Assembly (NCBI GenBank): GCA_024277025.1 | Contig: JAJRWA010000257.1 | Span: forward strand, 1-36,281 | Length of the DNA stretch: 36,281 bases | Origin: Candidatus Krumholzibacteriota bacterium | GTDB taxonomy: Bacteria > Krumholzibacteriota > Krumholzibacteriia > LZORAL124-64-63 | Direction of reading: 5' to 3' | Shown here: piece after piece, positions 7,257 to 15,779 of the stretch | Layout of the letters: the number at the start of each line of letters is the position of its first letter | Numbering within the stretch: the first letter of the stretch is position 1 | The notes under the pieces: model-generated | The model's database searches: none | The model's input: only the letters and a program-made list of their open reading frames with translations | Told to the model about the DNA's origin: nothing | Made by a program: the position numbers and the translations under genes

Positions 7257-9086
7257 CTACTTTCCGGGCTCCTTGAGCCAGGCGGGCACCTGCAGGTCGG
7301 TCCACAGGAAACCAGCGCGATGGGCCACCAGGGTGGCGCTCAGCCACTGGCTGTCGGCCGGCTCGTCGCCCAGGCGCCGCACGGCCGCCCGCAGCTGCCA
7401 ACGATCTCCTTCGTGACTGACCACGGTGACCGGGCCACAGAACGGCCGTTCCGGCAGTGGCCGCCGCTGAGCCCGCAGGCCACTGACGCCCAGCAGGAAG
7501 GCGTCCACCACCGCCTCCCGTTCAGATGGCGGACGAGTCGCCGCACCCGGCAGCCAGACCCGCACATCCTGCACCGTCACGTGATGCATGCGGCGCAATT
7601 GTTCCAGGAACCGGTACTTGTGGCCGGCCCCGAAAGTGACCAGGATCCGCTGGCCCGGATGTTCGGCGATGGCCTGCCGAATCAGGTCGAAGTGTTCTTC
7701 GTTGATCCAGGTCCAACCGCCGGGCGGGCCGATCACGTCGTTCAAATGATACTCGTAGGGCCCCAGCTCGGCCTTGGTGCGCAGGTCATACGCGGGCGAG
7801 TGGATGTAGAAGGGATCATCATCAGCGGCTGGCGCCGGGTTGGCCGCCAACCAGTCGGTCACCCACTCTTCGTCCCGCCGGTAGGCTGCGCGCGCGGCCG
7901 AATCCGCCGCCGACGTCTCGAACAAGGCGAGGCGTTCCCGGCGCGCCTGGGCCATCGCCTCGGTCCAGCCGGCACTCGGTGCAACGACAAAATCCAGCTC
8001 GTCGGTCAGGGGCAACAGCACCTCCACGTACTCGGGAAACACCTTTATGCGGCTGTCCTCGACAAGGTGGTGCTCGCGCCAGGTGGCCAGGGCCGCGGGC
8101 CAGTTGGCCGGCGGAATCTCAGGACAAACCACATCCGGGTCGATGTTGCGGATCGTCTCGCGCACCTGGTCCAGACCCCAGGTTTCGCTCGTGCGGTGGC
8201 CACCGTGGATCATGCCCAGCACGAAGACTTCGGTCTGGGGGATGGGCGCGCCGCCCGTGTCGCGGATGGCCCGCGAGAAATCCGGCGTGTCGCCGACCCG
8301 CCGCGCCCGCTCATTGATCAGGTAGCGCCGGCGGGCCGTCGCCAGATCCTCGCCCCCGCGCAGGCGCCCCAGATTGATCAGCAGCTCGTCGGTGTAGCCG
8401 GGCAGGATCACCCGCCAGGTCGGCGGCACCAGACCCGGCGCCACCGCGTTGACATGGTCGCGCAGGCGCGAAGTGCAGTTGTCGGTCAGCGTGTTGTACC
8501 AGGCCGGATCACGTCCCAGACGATCCGCTTCCCGGAGCAGGCTGACAAAGAGGTCCCGGATGCCCTGCCGGGGCGCCGCCACCGGAAACAGATAGACATC
8601 GTCGGGGCGGTGGGCCGCCCGATCCAGCAGCAGATCCCGCTCATCCCCCACGATGTAGATCAATTCGAACGTGCGCAGCAGGCCGCGATACACCCCGTAG
8701 GATTCGCCGCGCTCCTTGCGCGCCTCGACGCTGATCGCCACGTATGTGCCATCATCAAAGCCGAAGCTGAACAGGCCGTGGGCGGGTCCGCGCCAGCCGT
8801 CGGGGTGGAAGACCGACAGGCCGTACCAGAGGGTTTCCAGGCGGCCCAGATCATACACACGGGTCTCGAACGTACCGACCGGCGGGACGTCGACGGCGAA
8901 ACGGAAATTACGAACGCCTTCGACCACGACCTGGTCACCATTGATGGTGACGGTGGGCGTTATTGCGTGCGGCGGGATCCAATCACGGTCGGCGCGGGCG
9001 GGCCAGAGGGCAAACACGATTACAGCGGCCAGCAGAGCACCGGCCGCGCCCCACAACACCCGGCGTTTTCTGCCGCGTTCAGCCAA
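7257..9086 (-). CDS. DUF4105 (Lnb-type periplasmic) domain fused to a TraB/DUF5694-like domain
   Basis: A 609-residue protein with one N-terminal membrane anchor (residues ~10-28). Residues ~100-215 match DUF4105, also called the Lnb N-terminal periplasmic domain: FSFGFDDGTYVAISVEARKE, ELIYIVGDERDLL, DDVYLFPV, and YNTLTDNCTSRLRDHV with the conserved cysteine C204. The C-terminal half, from ~285, resembles the TraB/Tiki/DUF5694 group. It has EVFVLGMIHGGHRTSETWGL, then PDVVCPEIPP, and near the end ILVTFGAGHKYRFLEQLRR, giving the GxxH and glutamate signatures of that fold. Proteins of the Lnb group modify lipoproteins, and TraB-like domains are putative metallohydrolases; the joint role here is unknown. 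The likely start is TTG at 9084-9086, which overlaps the zinc-ribbon gene by 8 bases. The start is uncertain. Confidence 0.75.
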   Translation of the reverse strand: MAERGRKRRVLWGAAGALLAAVIVFALWPARADRDWIPPHAITPTVTINGDQVVVEGVRNFRFAVDVPPVGTFETRVYDLGRLETLWYGLSVFHPDGWRGPAHGLFSFGFDDGTYVAISVEARKERGESYGVYRGLLRTFELIYIVGDERDLLLDRAAHRPDDVYLFPVAAPRQGIRDLFVSLLREADRLGRDPAWYNTLTDNCTSRLRDHVNAVAPGLVPPTWRVILPGYTDELLINLGRLRGGEDLATARRRYLINERARRVGDTPDFSRAIRDTGGAPIPQTEVFVLGMIHGGHRTSETWGLDQVRETIRNIDPDVVCPEIPPANWPAALATWREHHLVEDSRIKVFPEYVEVLLPLTDELDFVVAPSAGWTEAMAQARRERLALFETSAADSAARAAYRRDEEWVTDWLAANPAPAADDDPFYIHSPAYDLRTKAELGPYEYHLNDVIGPPGGWTWINEEHFDLIRQAIAEHPGQRILVTFGAGHKYRFLEQLRRMHHVTVQDVRVWLPGAATRPPSEREAVVDAFLLGVSGLRAQRRPLPERPFCGPVTVVSHEGDRWQLRAAVRRLGDEPADSQWLSATLVAHRAGFLWTDLQVPAWLKEPGK

Positions 9087-9636
9087 GACTCAACCCGCAA
9101 TCCGGGCACTCGTCCGCAGCTTCGGCCACAGCGGCCCCACAGGCGGGGCACTCACCCAGCTCGAACTCGCGGCTGAAACCCTCTTCCTGGCCCGGATGCA
9201 GCTCGGCAAACAGGTCGTCGACGATCTCCTGCGCTCGCGAAAAATCCACCTGTCGCACGAACAAGATGTACTGGAACCCGGTCAGCACATCGCCGACGGG
9301 AATCTGTCCAGCCTTGCCGCCGCTGACCACGCGGCCGAAGATCACCGAGTCGTCGAACCGCAACTCGCGCGACTGGTACCGGGTCAAAGGCAGGACCGCG
9401 CCCTGGATGCCGGCCTGCTTCAGGTGCCCAAGATAGATCCGGATCACCTTCTCATTGTCCGTCGCCACCGTGCCCAGAATCTCGCCGGGCGGTACTTCAT
9501 CCCAGCCGCCTTCATCAAACCCAGTCGGCTCAACGGCCGGGCCGGACCACACCAGCGGCACGCCGCAATCGGCACAAATCTGGGCTGAAGACCGGTACTC
9601 GCATTGGCATTGGGGACAGGTCTTGGTGGCTTCCAC
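9079..9636 (-). CDS. Double zinc-ribbon protein with a DUF2007-like centre
   Basis: A 185-residue cytosolic protein. An N-terminal ribbon TCPQCQCEYRSSAQICADCG and a C-terminal ribbon ECPACGAAVAEAADECPDCG each provide two CxxC knuckles. Between them lies a domain with EILGTVATDNEKVIRIYLGH followed by LKQAGIQGAVL, which resembles the DUF2007 (putative signal-transducing) fold. The start was placed at GTG 9634-9636 because GAGGAA stands just upstream and the longer version adds only 24 residues without any similarity. The stop overlaps the next gene by 8 bases, so translation of the two is probably coupled. No specific function can be assigned. Confidence 0.7.
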   Translation of the reverse strand: MEATKTCPQCQCEYRSSAQICADCGVPLVWSGPAVEPTGFDEGGWDEVPPGEILGTVATDNEKVIRIYLGHLKQAGIQGAVLPLTRYQSRELRFDDSVIFGRVVSGGKAGQIPVGDVLTGFQYILFVRQVDFSRAQEIVDDLFAELHPGQEEGFSREFELGECPACGAAVAEAADECPDCGLSLG

Positions 9637-9840
9637 AGTTTCCTCACAGACAGACGAGAGAGGCCAACTTACCCACTGAGGGAAGAGTTCAGGCAATCGC
9701 TCGCACATAGTAGGTGCGCGGCGGTAAAGTCGTCAATAAAACCTCCAGCGGATAGTGCTTACGGCAAAATGCCAATTTCGATAGTCTTATTCATTATACT
9801 TGCCCAACCATTGGCACATCCAGTTTCGCCGAAGGCCATC

Positions 9841-10584
9841 ATGAAATGCTTTCCGCCCAGTCACTCTTTTTCGGTTAAAGTAGCCATTGTCGTGATCTGC
9901 GCCCTATTCGCTCTCTCTGGCTGCAGCGACGAGGAAACCGTCCTCCAGGCGGGTATCAGCGGCACGGTGACCAATGCCGCCGGCGACCCGGTCAGCGACG
10001 TGGCCATCGGCCTGGTCTATCGGTTTGACGGTTTGGATCTGCCGGGTGACTGGGAGAAGGGCGTCATCCGTGGGGCCGACAAACCGAGGACCCAAATTAG
10101 CTTCGACTTACCGGACAGCGGCGAGGTCACGGTGGAAATCGTGGACTACGCGGGCCAGTTCGTAGCGACCCTGATCGACTCGACGGTCGCGGGTGGTTCC
10201 TACTCGGTGGTGTGGGACGCAACTGACGCCGACGGCGACTACGTACCCAGCGGCATGTACTACGCCCGGATCACGCTGGCCGACCAGGAAACCACCGTGC
10301 ACGACCTCTTCCTCTACCTGTTCGAGAACGGCGAGATTCTGCGTGCACCTCACGCCAGGACCGGCGCCGACGGCAAGTTTTCGATCCCGGGCATTCTGAT
10401 CCCCGTCGGAGCCGAGATCATAGCCACCGATGAGACGGGTCAGGTAACCGGCAACGCCAAAGTGAGTTCAGCCATCCTGATCAAAGCGGTCATTGAAGAG
10501 GGCGGCCTGCCGGAGGGCGTATCGACGGTGGTGGATTGGCTGCCTGGTGAACGTCTGGCCAACGTGGGACTGGTCCTCAACTAG
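9841..10584 (+). CDS. Lipoprotein with carboxypeptidase-regulatory-like and FlgD-like Ig domains
   Basis: A 247-residue predicted lipoprotein with a signal peptide ending in lipobox ALSG-C (C28). Residues ~38-60 (AGISGTVTNAAGDPVSDVAI) look like the start of a carboxypeptidase-regulatory-like beta-sandwich. Residues ~85-150 form a FlgD-like Ig repeat (GEVTVEIVDYAGQFVATLID, then SYSVVWDATDADGDYVPSGM and YYARITL). The two are intertwined, as if the FlgD-like unit had been inserted, because GADGKFSIPGILIPVGAEI resumes the first fold afterwards. The open frame extends upstream, but MKCFPPSHSF is the only start that gives a signal peptide. A TATACT hexamer at 9795-9800 is -10-like within the 204-base divergent gap. 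It ends in TAG. Confidence 0.8.
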   Translation: MKCFPPSHSFSVKVAIVVICALFALSGCSDEETVLQAGISGTVTNAAGDPVSDVAIGLVYRFDGLDLPGDWEKGVIRGADKPRTQISFDLPDSGEVTVEIVDYAGQFVATLIDSTVAGGSYSVVWDATDADGDYVPSGMYYARITLADQETTVHDLFLYLFENGEILRAPHARTGADGKFSIPGILIPVGAEIIATDETGQVTGNAKVSSAILIKAVIEEGGLPEGVSTVVDWLPGERLANVGLVLN

Positions 10585-10630
10585 GCAGCAAGACCCAAGC
10601 CGTCAGCTCCGGTCACAGGCAGGCGCTCCC

Positions 10631-11518
10631 CTACCCCACCCGCGCCACCACCACCCGGTCCCGCTCCGCATAGTCCTGGCTCACGCGCACCTCGGTGCCG
10701 CCGGACGCAGCCAGTATCCCGCTCACCGCCTCACCCTGATCAGCCCCGATCTCGACCGCGATATGCCCGCCCGGACGCAGCCACGCACCCATGCCCGCGG
10801 CCAGCGCCCGGTAGAACACCAGCCCGTCCGGCCCGCCGTCCAGCGCCGTGTGCGGGTCGTGCCCCTTGACGTCCTCGGGCAACCCCGCGATATCGTCGTG
10901 CCTGATATAGGGCGGATTGCTCACCAGCAGGTCCACCTGTCCCTGCAGATGTCCGGGCAAAGGATCAAAGCGGCTGCCCTGATGGATGTGCACCCGGGCC
11001 TCGGCCCCCAGCAGATGGGCGTTGCGCCGGGCCAGTGCCACCGCCCGGGGGTTCACATCGGTGGCGTGCACCGTCAGCCGCGGCAGCTCCAGCGCCAGGC
11101 TGATGCCGATGATGCCGGTGCCACAGCCCACCTCCACCGCCAGCGGCGCCACCAATCCGTGGCCATCCGGTGTCAACAGGTTCGCCGCTTCTGCCACCAG
11201 GCGTTCGGTCTCGGGCCGGGGTACAAAAACACCGGGGGCGACTTTGAACACACGGGAATAGAATTCCGTCTCACCGAGAATCTGCTGCAGGGGTTCGCCG
11301 CCCGCGCGACGCTTGACGACAGTGCGGAAGCGGTCCAGCTCGCTGCCCAGCACCGGGCGGTCGAACTGCATGAAGAGCTCGATGCGCGAGACCCCCAGCA
11401 CGTCGGCCAGCAGGCGCTCGGTGTTGAGCTTGGCCGACTCGATATCCTTGCCCGCGAAGTATTCGCTGGTCACCCGGATCAGCTCGCGCACCGTCATGTT
11501 TGCCGGGGCGGCACCCAT
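10631..11518 (-). CDS. prmC: Peptide chain release factor N5-glutamine methyltransferase PrmC (HemK)
   Basis: Methylates the glutamine of the GGQ loop in class I release factors, which raises their activity. The 295-residue product has the N-terminal PrmC helical domain and GEPLQQILGETEFY. The SAM-binding VEVGCGTGIIGISLAL is at ~128-143 and the catalytic NPPY at 201-204. The proposed ATG (11516-11518) overlaps the prfA TAA stop as TAATG. A second ATG seven codons in (MTVRELI) is an alternative. prfA directly upstream encodes its substrate, RF1, a common pairing. It ends in TAG just where the family normally ends (DRVVVARVG). Confidence 0.95.
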   Translation of the reverse strand: MGAAPANMTVRELIRVTSEYFAGKDIESAKLNTERLLADVLGVSRIELFMQFDRPVLGSELDRFRTVVKRRAGGEPLQQILGETEFYSRVFKVAPGVFVPRPETERLVAEAANLLTPDGHGLVAPLAVEVGCGTGIIGISLALELPRLTVHATDVNPRAVALARRNAHLLGAEARVHIHQGSRFDPLPGHLQGQVDLLVSNPPYIRHDDIAGLPEDVKGHDPHTALDGGPDGLVFYRALAAGMGAWLRPGGHIAVEIGADQGEAVSGILAASGGTEVRVSQDYAERDRVVVARVG

Positions 11519-12588
11519 TACTGCCGCGTCGCGGCCAACGCCTCTTCCCGCCGGTAGGCCAGGATGGCGTCCACGACTTCGCCCAGTTCACCGGCCATGA
11601 TCGCGTCCAGGCTGTGCACCGTCAGGCCGATGCGGTGGTCGGTGACCCGGCTCTGGGGAAAATTGTAGGTCCGGATCTTGGCGCTGCGGTCCCCGGTGCC
11701 CACCTGGCTCTTGCGCTCGGCCGCGATCTCGGCCTCCTGCTCCATGATGGCCGCCTCCAGGATGCGCGAGCGCAGCACGCCCATGGCCTTGGCCTTGTTC
11801 TTGTGCTGGGATTTCTCGTCCTGGCACTGGACCACGATCCCGGTCGGTTCGTGGGTGATGCGCACAGCACTGTCGGTCGTGTTGACCGACTGGCCGCCCG
11901 GCCCCTGGGCGCGGTACACGTCGATGCGCAGGTCCTCGGGTTTGATCTCGATATCCACTTCCTCGGCCTCCGGCAGCACCGCCACGGTGATCGCCGAAGT
12001 GTGGATGCGGCCCTGGCTCTCGGTCGCCGGCACGCGCTGCACGCGGTGCACGCCGCTTTCCCAGCGCAGCATGCCGAAAGCGCCCTCGCCGCGCACGGCG
12101 TAGATGACCTCCTTGACGCCGCCGGCGGTGCCCTCGGTCATGTCGATCAGTTCGGTCTGCCAGCCCTGCTTCTCGGCGTAGCGGATGTACATGCGCGCGA
12201 TCTCTTCGGCAAACAGGGCGGCTTCATCACCGCCGGTGCCGGCCCGGATCTCCAGAATGGCGTCACGGTCGTCATTGGGGTCGTGGGGCAGCAGGGCCGT
12301 TTCCAGGGCCTCGGCCGCCTCGGCCAGCGCCGGTTCCAGCTCCGTCAGCTCATCCTTGATCATCTCCAGCATGTCCGGGTCCTTCTCGGACTTCAGCAGC
12401 GCGTGGTTCTCGTCCACCTGCGTCTGCAGATCCAGCCACTTCTCGCCGATCTCCAGCTGCTTGCGGATACGCGAGTGCTCTCGGGTGAGCTTGCGGTAGG
12501 CGGTCTGGTCGTTCAGCACATCCGGCTGGGACAGGGCCTCGCCCAACTCGGCGTACTTGTCGCGCAGCGTCAGGACATTGGCTTTCAC
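11518..12588 (-). CDS. prfA: Peptide chain release factor 1 (RF1)
   Basis: RF1 ends translation at UAA and UAG. The 356-residue protein is full length and has every key element. The codon-reading PAT tripeptide is in [14 protein letters not shown] (187-189); this is the RF1 version, not the SPF of RF2. The catalytic GGQ is in [15 protein letters not shown] (231-233), and QHKNKAKAM and [14 protein letters not shown] are conserved. It starts with GTG (12586-12588), which overlaps the TGA of the DUF1385 gene. It ends in TAA, overlapping prmC. That RF1 looks intact matters for reading the internal TAG codons in rho and in the phosphorylase gene, since such a factor should stop translation there. 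Confidence 0.96.
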   Translation of the reverse strand: MKANVLTLRDKYAELGEALSQPDVLNDQTAYRKLTREHSRIRKQLEIGEKWLDLQTQVDENHALLKSEKDPDMLEMIKDELTELEPALAEAAEALETALLPHDPNDDRDAILEIRAGTGGDEAALFAEEIARMYIRYAEKQGWQTELIDMTEGTAGGVKEVIYAVRGEGAFGMLRWESGVHRVQRVPATESQGRIHTSAITVAVLPEAEEVDIEIKPEDLRIDVYRAQGPGGQSVNTTDSAVRITHEPTGIVVQCQDEKSQHKNKAKAMGVLRSRILEAAIMEQEAEIAAERKSQVGTGDRSAKIRTYNFPQSRVTDHRIGLTVHSLDAIMAGELGEVVDAILAYRREEALAATRQ

Positions 12589-13643
12589 GCGGTTTCCCCC
12601 AGCCCGGCATCGGCGGCCGGCTCAGCTTCGGTTTCCGGTTCATCGGTCTGCGGCAGATCGTAGTAGATCCGCTCCCTGAAGTCATCACTCTCGGGCGTGA
12701 GCACCGAGCGCAGGGCGGCCATGCCCACGGAGAGCTGCTCGTCATCGGGCTCGCTGGTCGTGATCTTCTGCAGCATCAGACCGGGAAAGATCACCGGCTG
12801 CAGGAACCAGGCCTTGGCGTGCTTGCCCGACAGCTTGATCGCCTCGTAGGCCAAGCCGCCGATCACCGGCACGAACGCCAGCCGCTGCAGGCGGTCCGGG
12901 ATGTCTTCGGGGCGCCCCAGAAACGAGAAGACGACGATCGAGATCAGCATCACGAAGAACAGGAAGCTGGTGCCGCAGCGCGGGTGCAGGGTCGTGAAGG
13001 GCCGGGCGCCGGCGGCATCCAGGCTCTTGCCGTTCTCGAAGGCGTGGATGCTCTTGTGCTCGGCCCCGTGGTACTCGAAGACGCGGGCCATATCCGGCAG
13101 TTTGGACACCAGCAGCAGGTAGACCACGAACATCGTCACCCGAAACAGGCCATCGACGACATTCCAGACCAGGCTGCCGTGGCTCTCGGCCACCACCAGG
13201 TCCGTCAGCAGGATCGGCACGTAGAAGAACAGTCCCATGCTCAGGGCGAACGAAAACACGATCGTGCCCCACATCATGACCGTGTCCCAGAACGAGCTCT
13301 TTTTCTGGTCGACGCGGTCTTCGCTGATCGCCTGGTAGGCCGAGAACATCAGGGCGTCGATGCCCAGGGCCATGCTTTCGATCAGATGGATGCCTCCGCG
13401 CAGAACCGGGATATTCAGGAAGGGCAGCTTGCGCATTACGCTCTTGAAAACCTTCTTGCGCACGACAATGCGGCCGTCGGGCGTGCGCACGGCCATGGCC
13501 ATGTAGGCCGGGCTGCGCATCATCACCCCTTCGATCAGGGCCTGACCGCCGACGGCCAGATCCATCTGGCGCGCTTCGGTGGCTTCGATGTGTTGCGGAT
13601 CAGCGGCGGCAGGGCCCACCGGCTGCGGTTCGGATGCTGACAT
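12585..13643 (-). CDS. DUF1385 membrane protein
   Basis: A 352-residue member of the DUF1385 family, often found beside rpmE, prfA and prmC as it is here. Conserved blocks are [15 protein letters not shown] (~31-45), [46 protein letters not shown] and the C-terminal [20 protein letters not shown]. About four to five membrane segments lie between ~118 and ~280. The His/Glu pair in YHGAEHK and the HPRCGTSF block suggest a metal or catalytic site, but the family's function is not established to my knowledge. The first ~25 and last ~25 residues are acidic or Pro-rich and poorly conserved. The stop overlaps the GTG start of prfA. Confidence 0.9.
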   Translation of the reverse strand: MSASEPQPVGPAAADPQHIEATEARQMDLAVGGQALIEGVMMRSPAYMAMAVRTPDGRIVVRKKVFKSVMRKLPFLNIPVLRGGIHLIESMALGIDALMFSAYQAISEDRVDQKKSSFWDTVMMWGTIVFSFALSMGLFFYVPILLTDLVVAESHGSLVWNVVDGLFRVTMFVVYLLLVSKLPDMARVFEYHGAEHKSIHAFENGKSLDAAGARPFTTLHPRCGTSFLFFVMLISIVVFSFLGRPEDIPDRLQRLAFVPVIGGLAYEAIKLSGKHAKAWFLQPVIFPGLMLQKITTSEPDDEQLSVGMAALRSVLTPESDDFRERIYYDLPQTDEPETEAEPAADAGLGETA

Positions 13644-13695
13644 GTGCGCGCCTTTTCTTTGGTGTGCTGCCGGATTTCAATCCCACGCAATATAC

Positions 13696-13728
13696 AAAAA
13701 GGGTGCCGGGAAAGCGACCCTGGCACCC
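13696..13728 (-). terminator. Rho-independent terminator after rpmE
   Basis: Read on the minus strand: GGGTGCCAGGG, a 7-base loop, CCCGGCACCC, then TTTTTG. The stem is about 10 base pairs with one bulged A. It lies ~55 bases after the rpmE stop and ~50 bases before the DUF1385 start, so it should separate rpmE from the DUF1385-prfA-prmC group, at least partly. Confidence 0.85.
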
Positions 13729-13780
13729 TTCGGAATTTTTCAGCCGAAAAACCACTGCCCGGGGGCAATAGCCGGCCACG

Positions 13781-13996
13781 CTACTTCTTGCCGTAGCTGC
13801 CCTCGGCATAGCGGCGGCGGAAACGCTCCACCCGGCCCGCGGTATCGACGATCTTCTGCTGGCCCGTGTAGAACGGGTGGCAGTTGGAGCAGATCTCGAC
13901 GCTGAGCTTTTCCTTGGTCGAGCGGGTCTCGATCACATTCCCGCACAGACAGGTGATCGTGCAGTCGACGTACTTCGGGTGGATGTTCTTCTTCAT
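13781..13996 (-). CDS. rpmE: 50S ribosomal protein bL31, zinc-binding (C+) form
   Basis: A 71-residue protein: [20 protein letters not shown], ...[15 protein letters not shown], ...[17 protein letters not shown]. The cysteines in [10 protein letters not shown] and CSNCHP give the zinc-binding C+ form. The length is normal. The start is the ATG at 13994-13996; the open frame continues upstream but is not L31-like. It ends in TAG at the normal end of the family and is followed by an intrinsic terminator. This shows that TAG works as a true stop in this genome. rho lies 169 bases upstream on the same strand. Confidence 0.95.
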   Translation of the reverse strand: MKKNIHPKYVDCTITCLCGNVIETRSTKEKLSVEICSNCHPFYTGQQKIVDTAGRVERFRRRYAEGSYGKK

Positions 13997-14165
13997 TTTC
14001 CTCACTGCCTCATTTTGCGGACCGCTGCTGAATCCATGAACCAAACACGGATCGGAGTCCTGAATTCCTGTCGTTGGCCGGGCTCGCCGGTGAGGGCAAA
14101 AAGAAATACTCAATTTACCCTTTGGCAAGGTATTTTTCGCCCCTGACTTGGCCTGGCAACCCCTG

Positions 14166-15413
14166 TCAGGCGTTCATGGCGGCCAGGAACTGGTCGTTAT
14201 CCTTGGTTTTGCCCAGTTTGTCGATCAGGAATTCCATGGCCTCGGTCGGGTTGTAGTCATTCAGATACTTGCGCAGCACCCAGATCTTGGCCAGATCCTT
14301 CGGATCGATCAGCAGGTCTTCCTTGCGCGTGCCGGACTTGAAGATATCCATGGCCGGATACACGCGGCGATCGGCGATCTTGCGGTCCAGGACCATCTCC
14401 ATATTGCCGGTGCCCTTGAACTACTCGAAGATGACCTCGTCCATGCGGCTGCCCGTCTCGATCAGCGCCGTGGCGATGATGGTCAGCGATCCGCCGTCCT
14501 CGATGTTGCGCGCCGCGCCGAAGAAGCGCTTGGGCTTCTGCAGGGCATTCGAGTCCACACCACCGGAGAGGATCTTGCCCGAGTGGGGCACGACCGCATT
14601 GTGGGCCCGGGCCAGGCGCGTGATCGAGTCCAGCAGGATGACCACATCCATGCCGTTTTCGACCAGCCGGCGGCTCTTGGCCAGCACCATGTTGGCCACC
14701 TGCACATGCCGTTCGGCCGGCTCGTCGAAAGTCGAACTGACCACTTCGCCGTCGACCGACCGGGCCATGTCCGTCACTTCCTCGGGCCGCTCATCGATCA
14801 GCAGCACGATCAGGTGGACTTCCGGATGGTTGGTCGAGATGGCGTTGGCGATCTGCTGCAGAATGATCGTCTTGCCGGCGCGCGGCGGCGACACGATCAG
14901 ACCGCGCTGCCCCTTGCCGATCGGACTCATCAGGTTGATCAACCGGGTCGTCATGTTCTTGGACTTGTGCTCGAGGTTGAGCATCTCCTCGGGATACAGC
15001 GGCGTCAGGTTGTCAAACAGGGTCACCTTCTTGGCCGTGTCGGGATCCTTGTAGTTGACCGACTCGACCTTCAACAGGGCGAAGTAACGCTCGTTGTCCT
15101 TGGGCGGCCGCACCTGGCCGGCAATCGTATCGCCGGTCTTGAGATCGAATTTCTTGATCTGGGACGGCGACAGGTAGATGTCATCGGGTCCGGGCAGGTA
15201 GTTGTACTTGGCGGCCCGCAGGAAGCCGTACCCCTCGGCCAGCACCTGCAGCACACCCTCGGCATAGATCAGACCGTTCTTCTCGGTCTGCCCCTCCAGG
15301 ATCTTGAATATGAGTTCGGATTTGCGCAGGGTGCTGAGAGCCTCGATGTTCATGCCCCGGGCGACCTCCACCAATTCGTGGATGTCCATCTCCTGCAGTT
15401 CCTTGATATCCAT
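14166..15413 (-). CDS. rho: Transcription termination factor Rho, interrupted by an in-frame TAG at codon 331
   Basis: Rho is the hexameric RNA helicase that ends untranslated transcripts. The start ATG at 15411-15413 has a GAGGAG site. Residues 1-330 hold the N-terminal helical domain ([20 protein letters not shown]), the RNA-binding fold ([20 protein letters not shown]), Walker A PPRAGKT (176-182), Walker [11 protein letters not shown] and the Q-loop region. Translation then meets TAG at 14421-14423. The same frame continues as [19 protein letters not shown], then SGTRKEDLL and so on for 84 residues to a TGA at 14166. Family members read [17 protein letters not shown], so the TAG replaces the second conserved glutamate. 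Length with the TAG read through is 415, which is normal. Without it the product lacks the arginine finger (SGTRKE) and the C-terminal helicase part and should be inactive. The first part is 14421-15413 and the second is 14166-14420. Confidence 0.92.
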
Positions 15414-15779
15414 TGTTCTCCTCGTAACCAATCGGTCATACATGGGTTTGGGGAAACGTTACGCCCCCTGGTGGCTGACCATCGGACGCTGCTGTCTTCT
15501 CCTGGAATTCGATCCTGTGCCTTGGGAGAAGTGGCAACCGGCAGATGCGGCCTGCAGGGTGGGTGGCCGGACTGGCCACCGCCGTGTGCTATTTGGAAGT
15601 TTCCCTGGGTGAATCGGTTCGGGCCTCCGGGCCCGGCTCGGCAGAAACCTTATTGGATGAGATCAGTCTAGCACAATACAGGCCAGAATGCCCCATCTCT
15701 TTTTATTTTTCCCGGCGCGGTGGCTCCGGGCGATCGGCTCCGGCCGGCAACAGGGCAGGCCGGAGCAGAATTCACTGTC
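15414..15779 (-). other. 366-base gap: presumed rho promoter and structured leader
   Basis: No gene is visible. Read toward rho, it contains hairpins with arms 15737-15745/15758-15766 (GGCCGGAGC stem, 9 perfect pairs, no U-run, close after the TPR lipoprotein stop), about 15625-15640 (CGGGCC/GGCCCG), and 15562-15568/15574-15580 (GGTGGCC/GGCCACC, 7 perfect pairs). An AT-rich stretch at 15655-15710 is the most likely promoter area, but I cannot name a clear -35/-10 pair. A long leader fits the known autoregulation of rho by premature termination; that link is inference. Confidence 0.4.

Noticed and set aside
7191-9176. 661-codon open frame on the plus strand opposite the DUF4105 fusion
   Set aside because: Antisense shadow; composition is Arg/Gln/Pro-rich with no recognisable motif or signal, and it crosses two minus-strand genes.
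14148-15671. 507-codon open frame on the plus strand opposite rho, open across the TAG in rho
   Set aside because: Its continuity only reflects base composition. Rho is conserved on the minus strand on both sides of the TAG.
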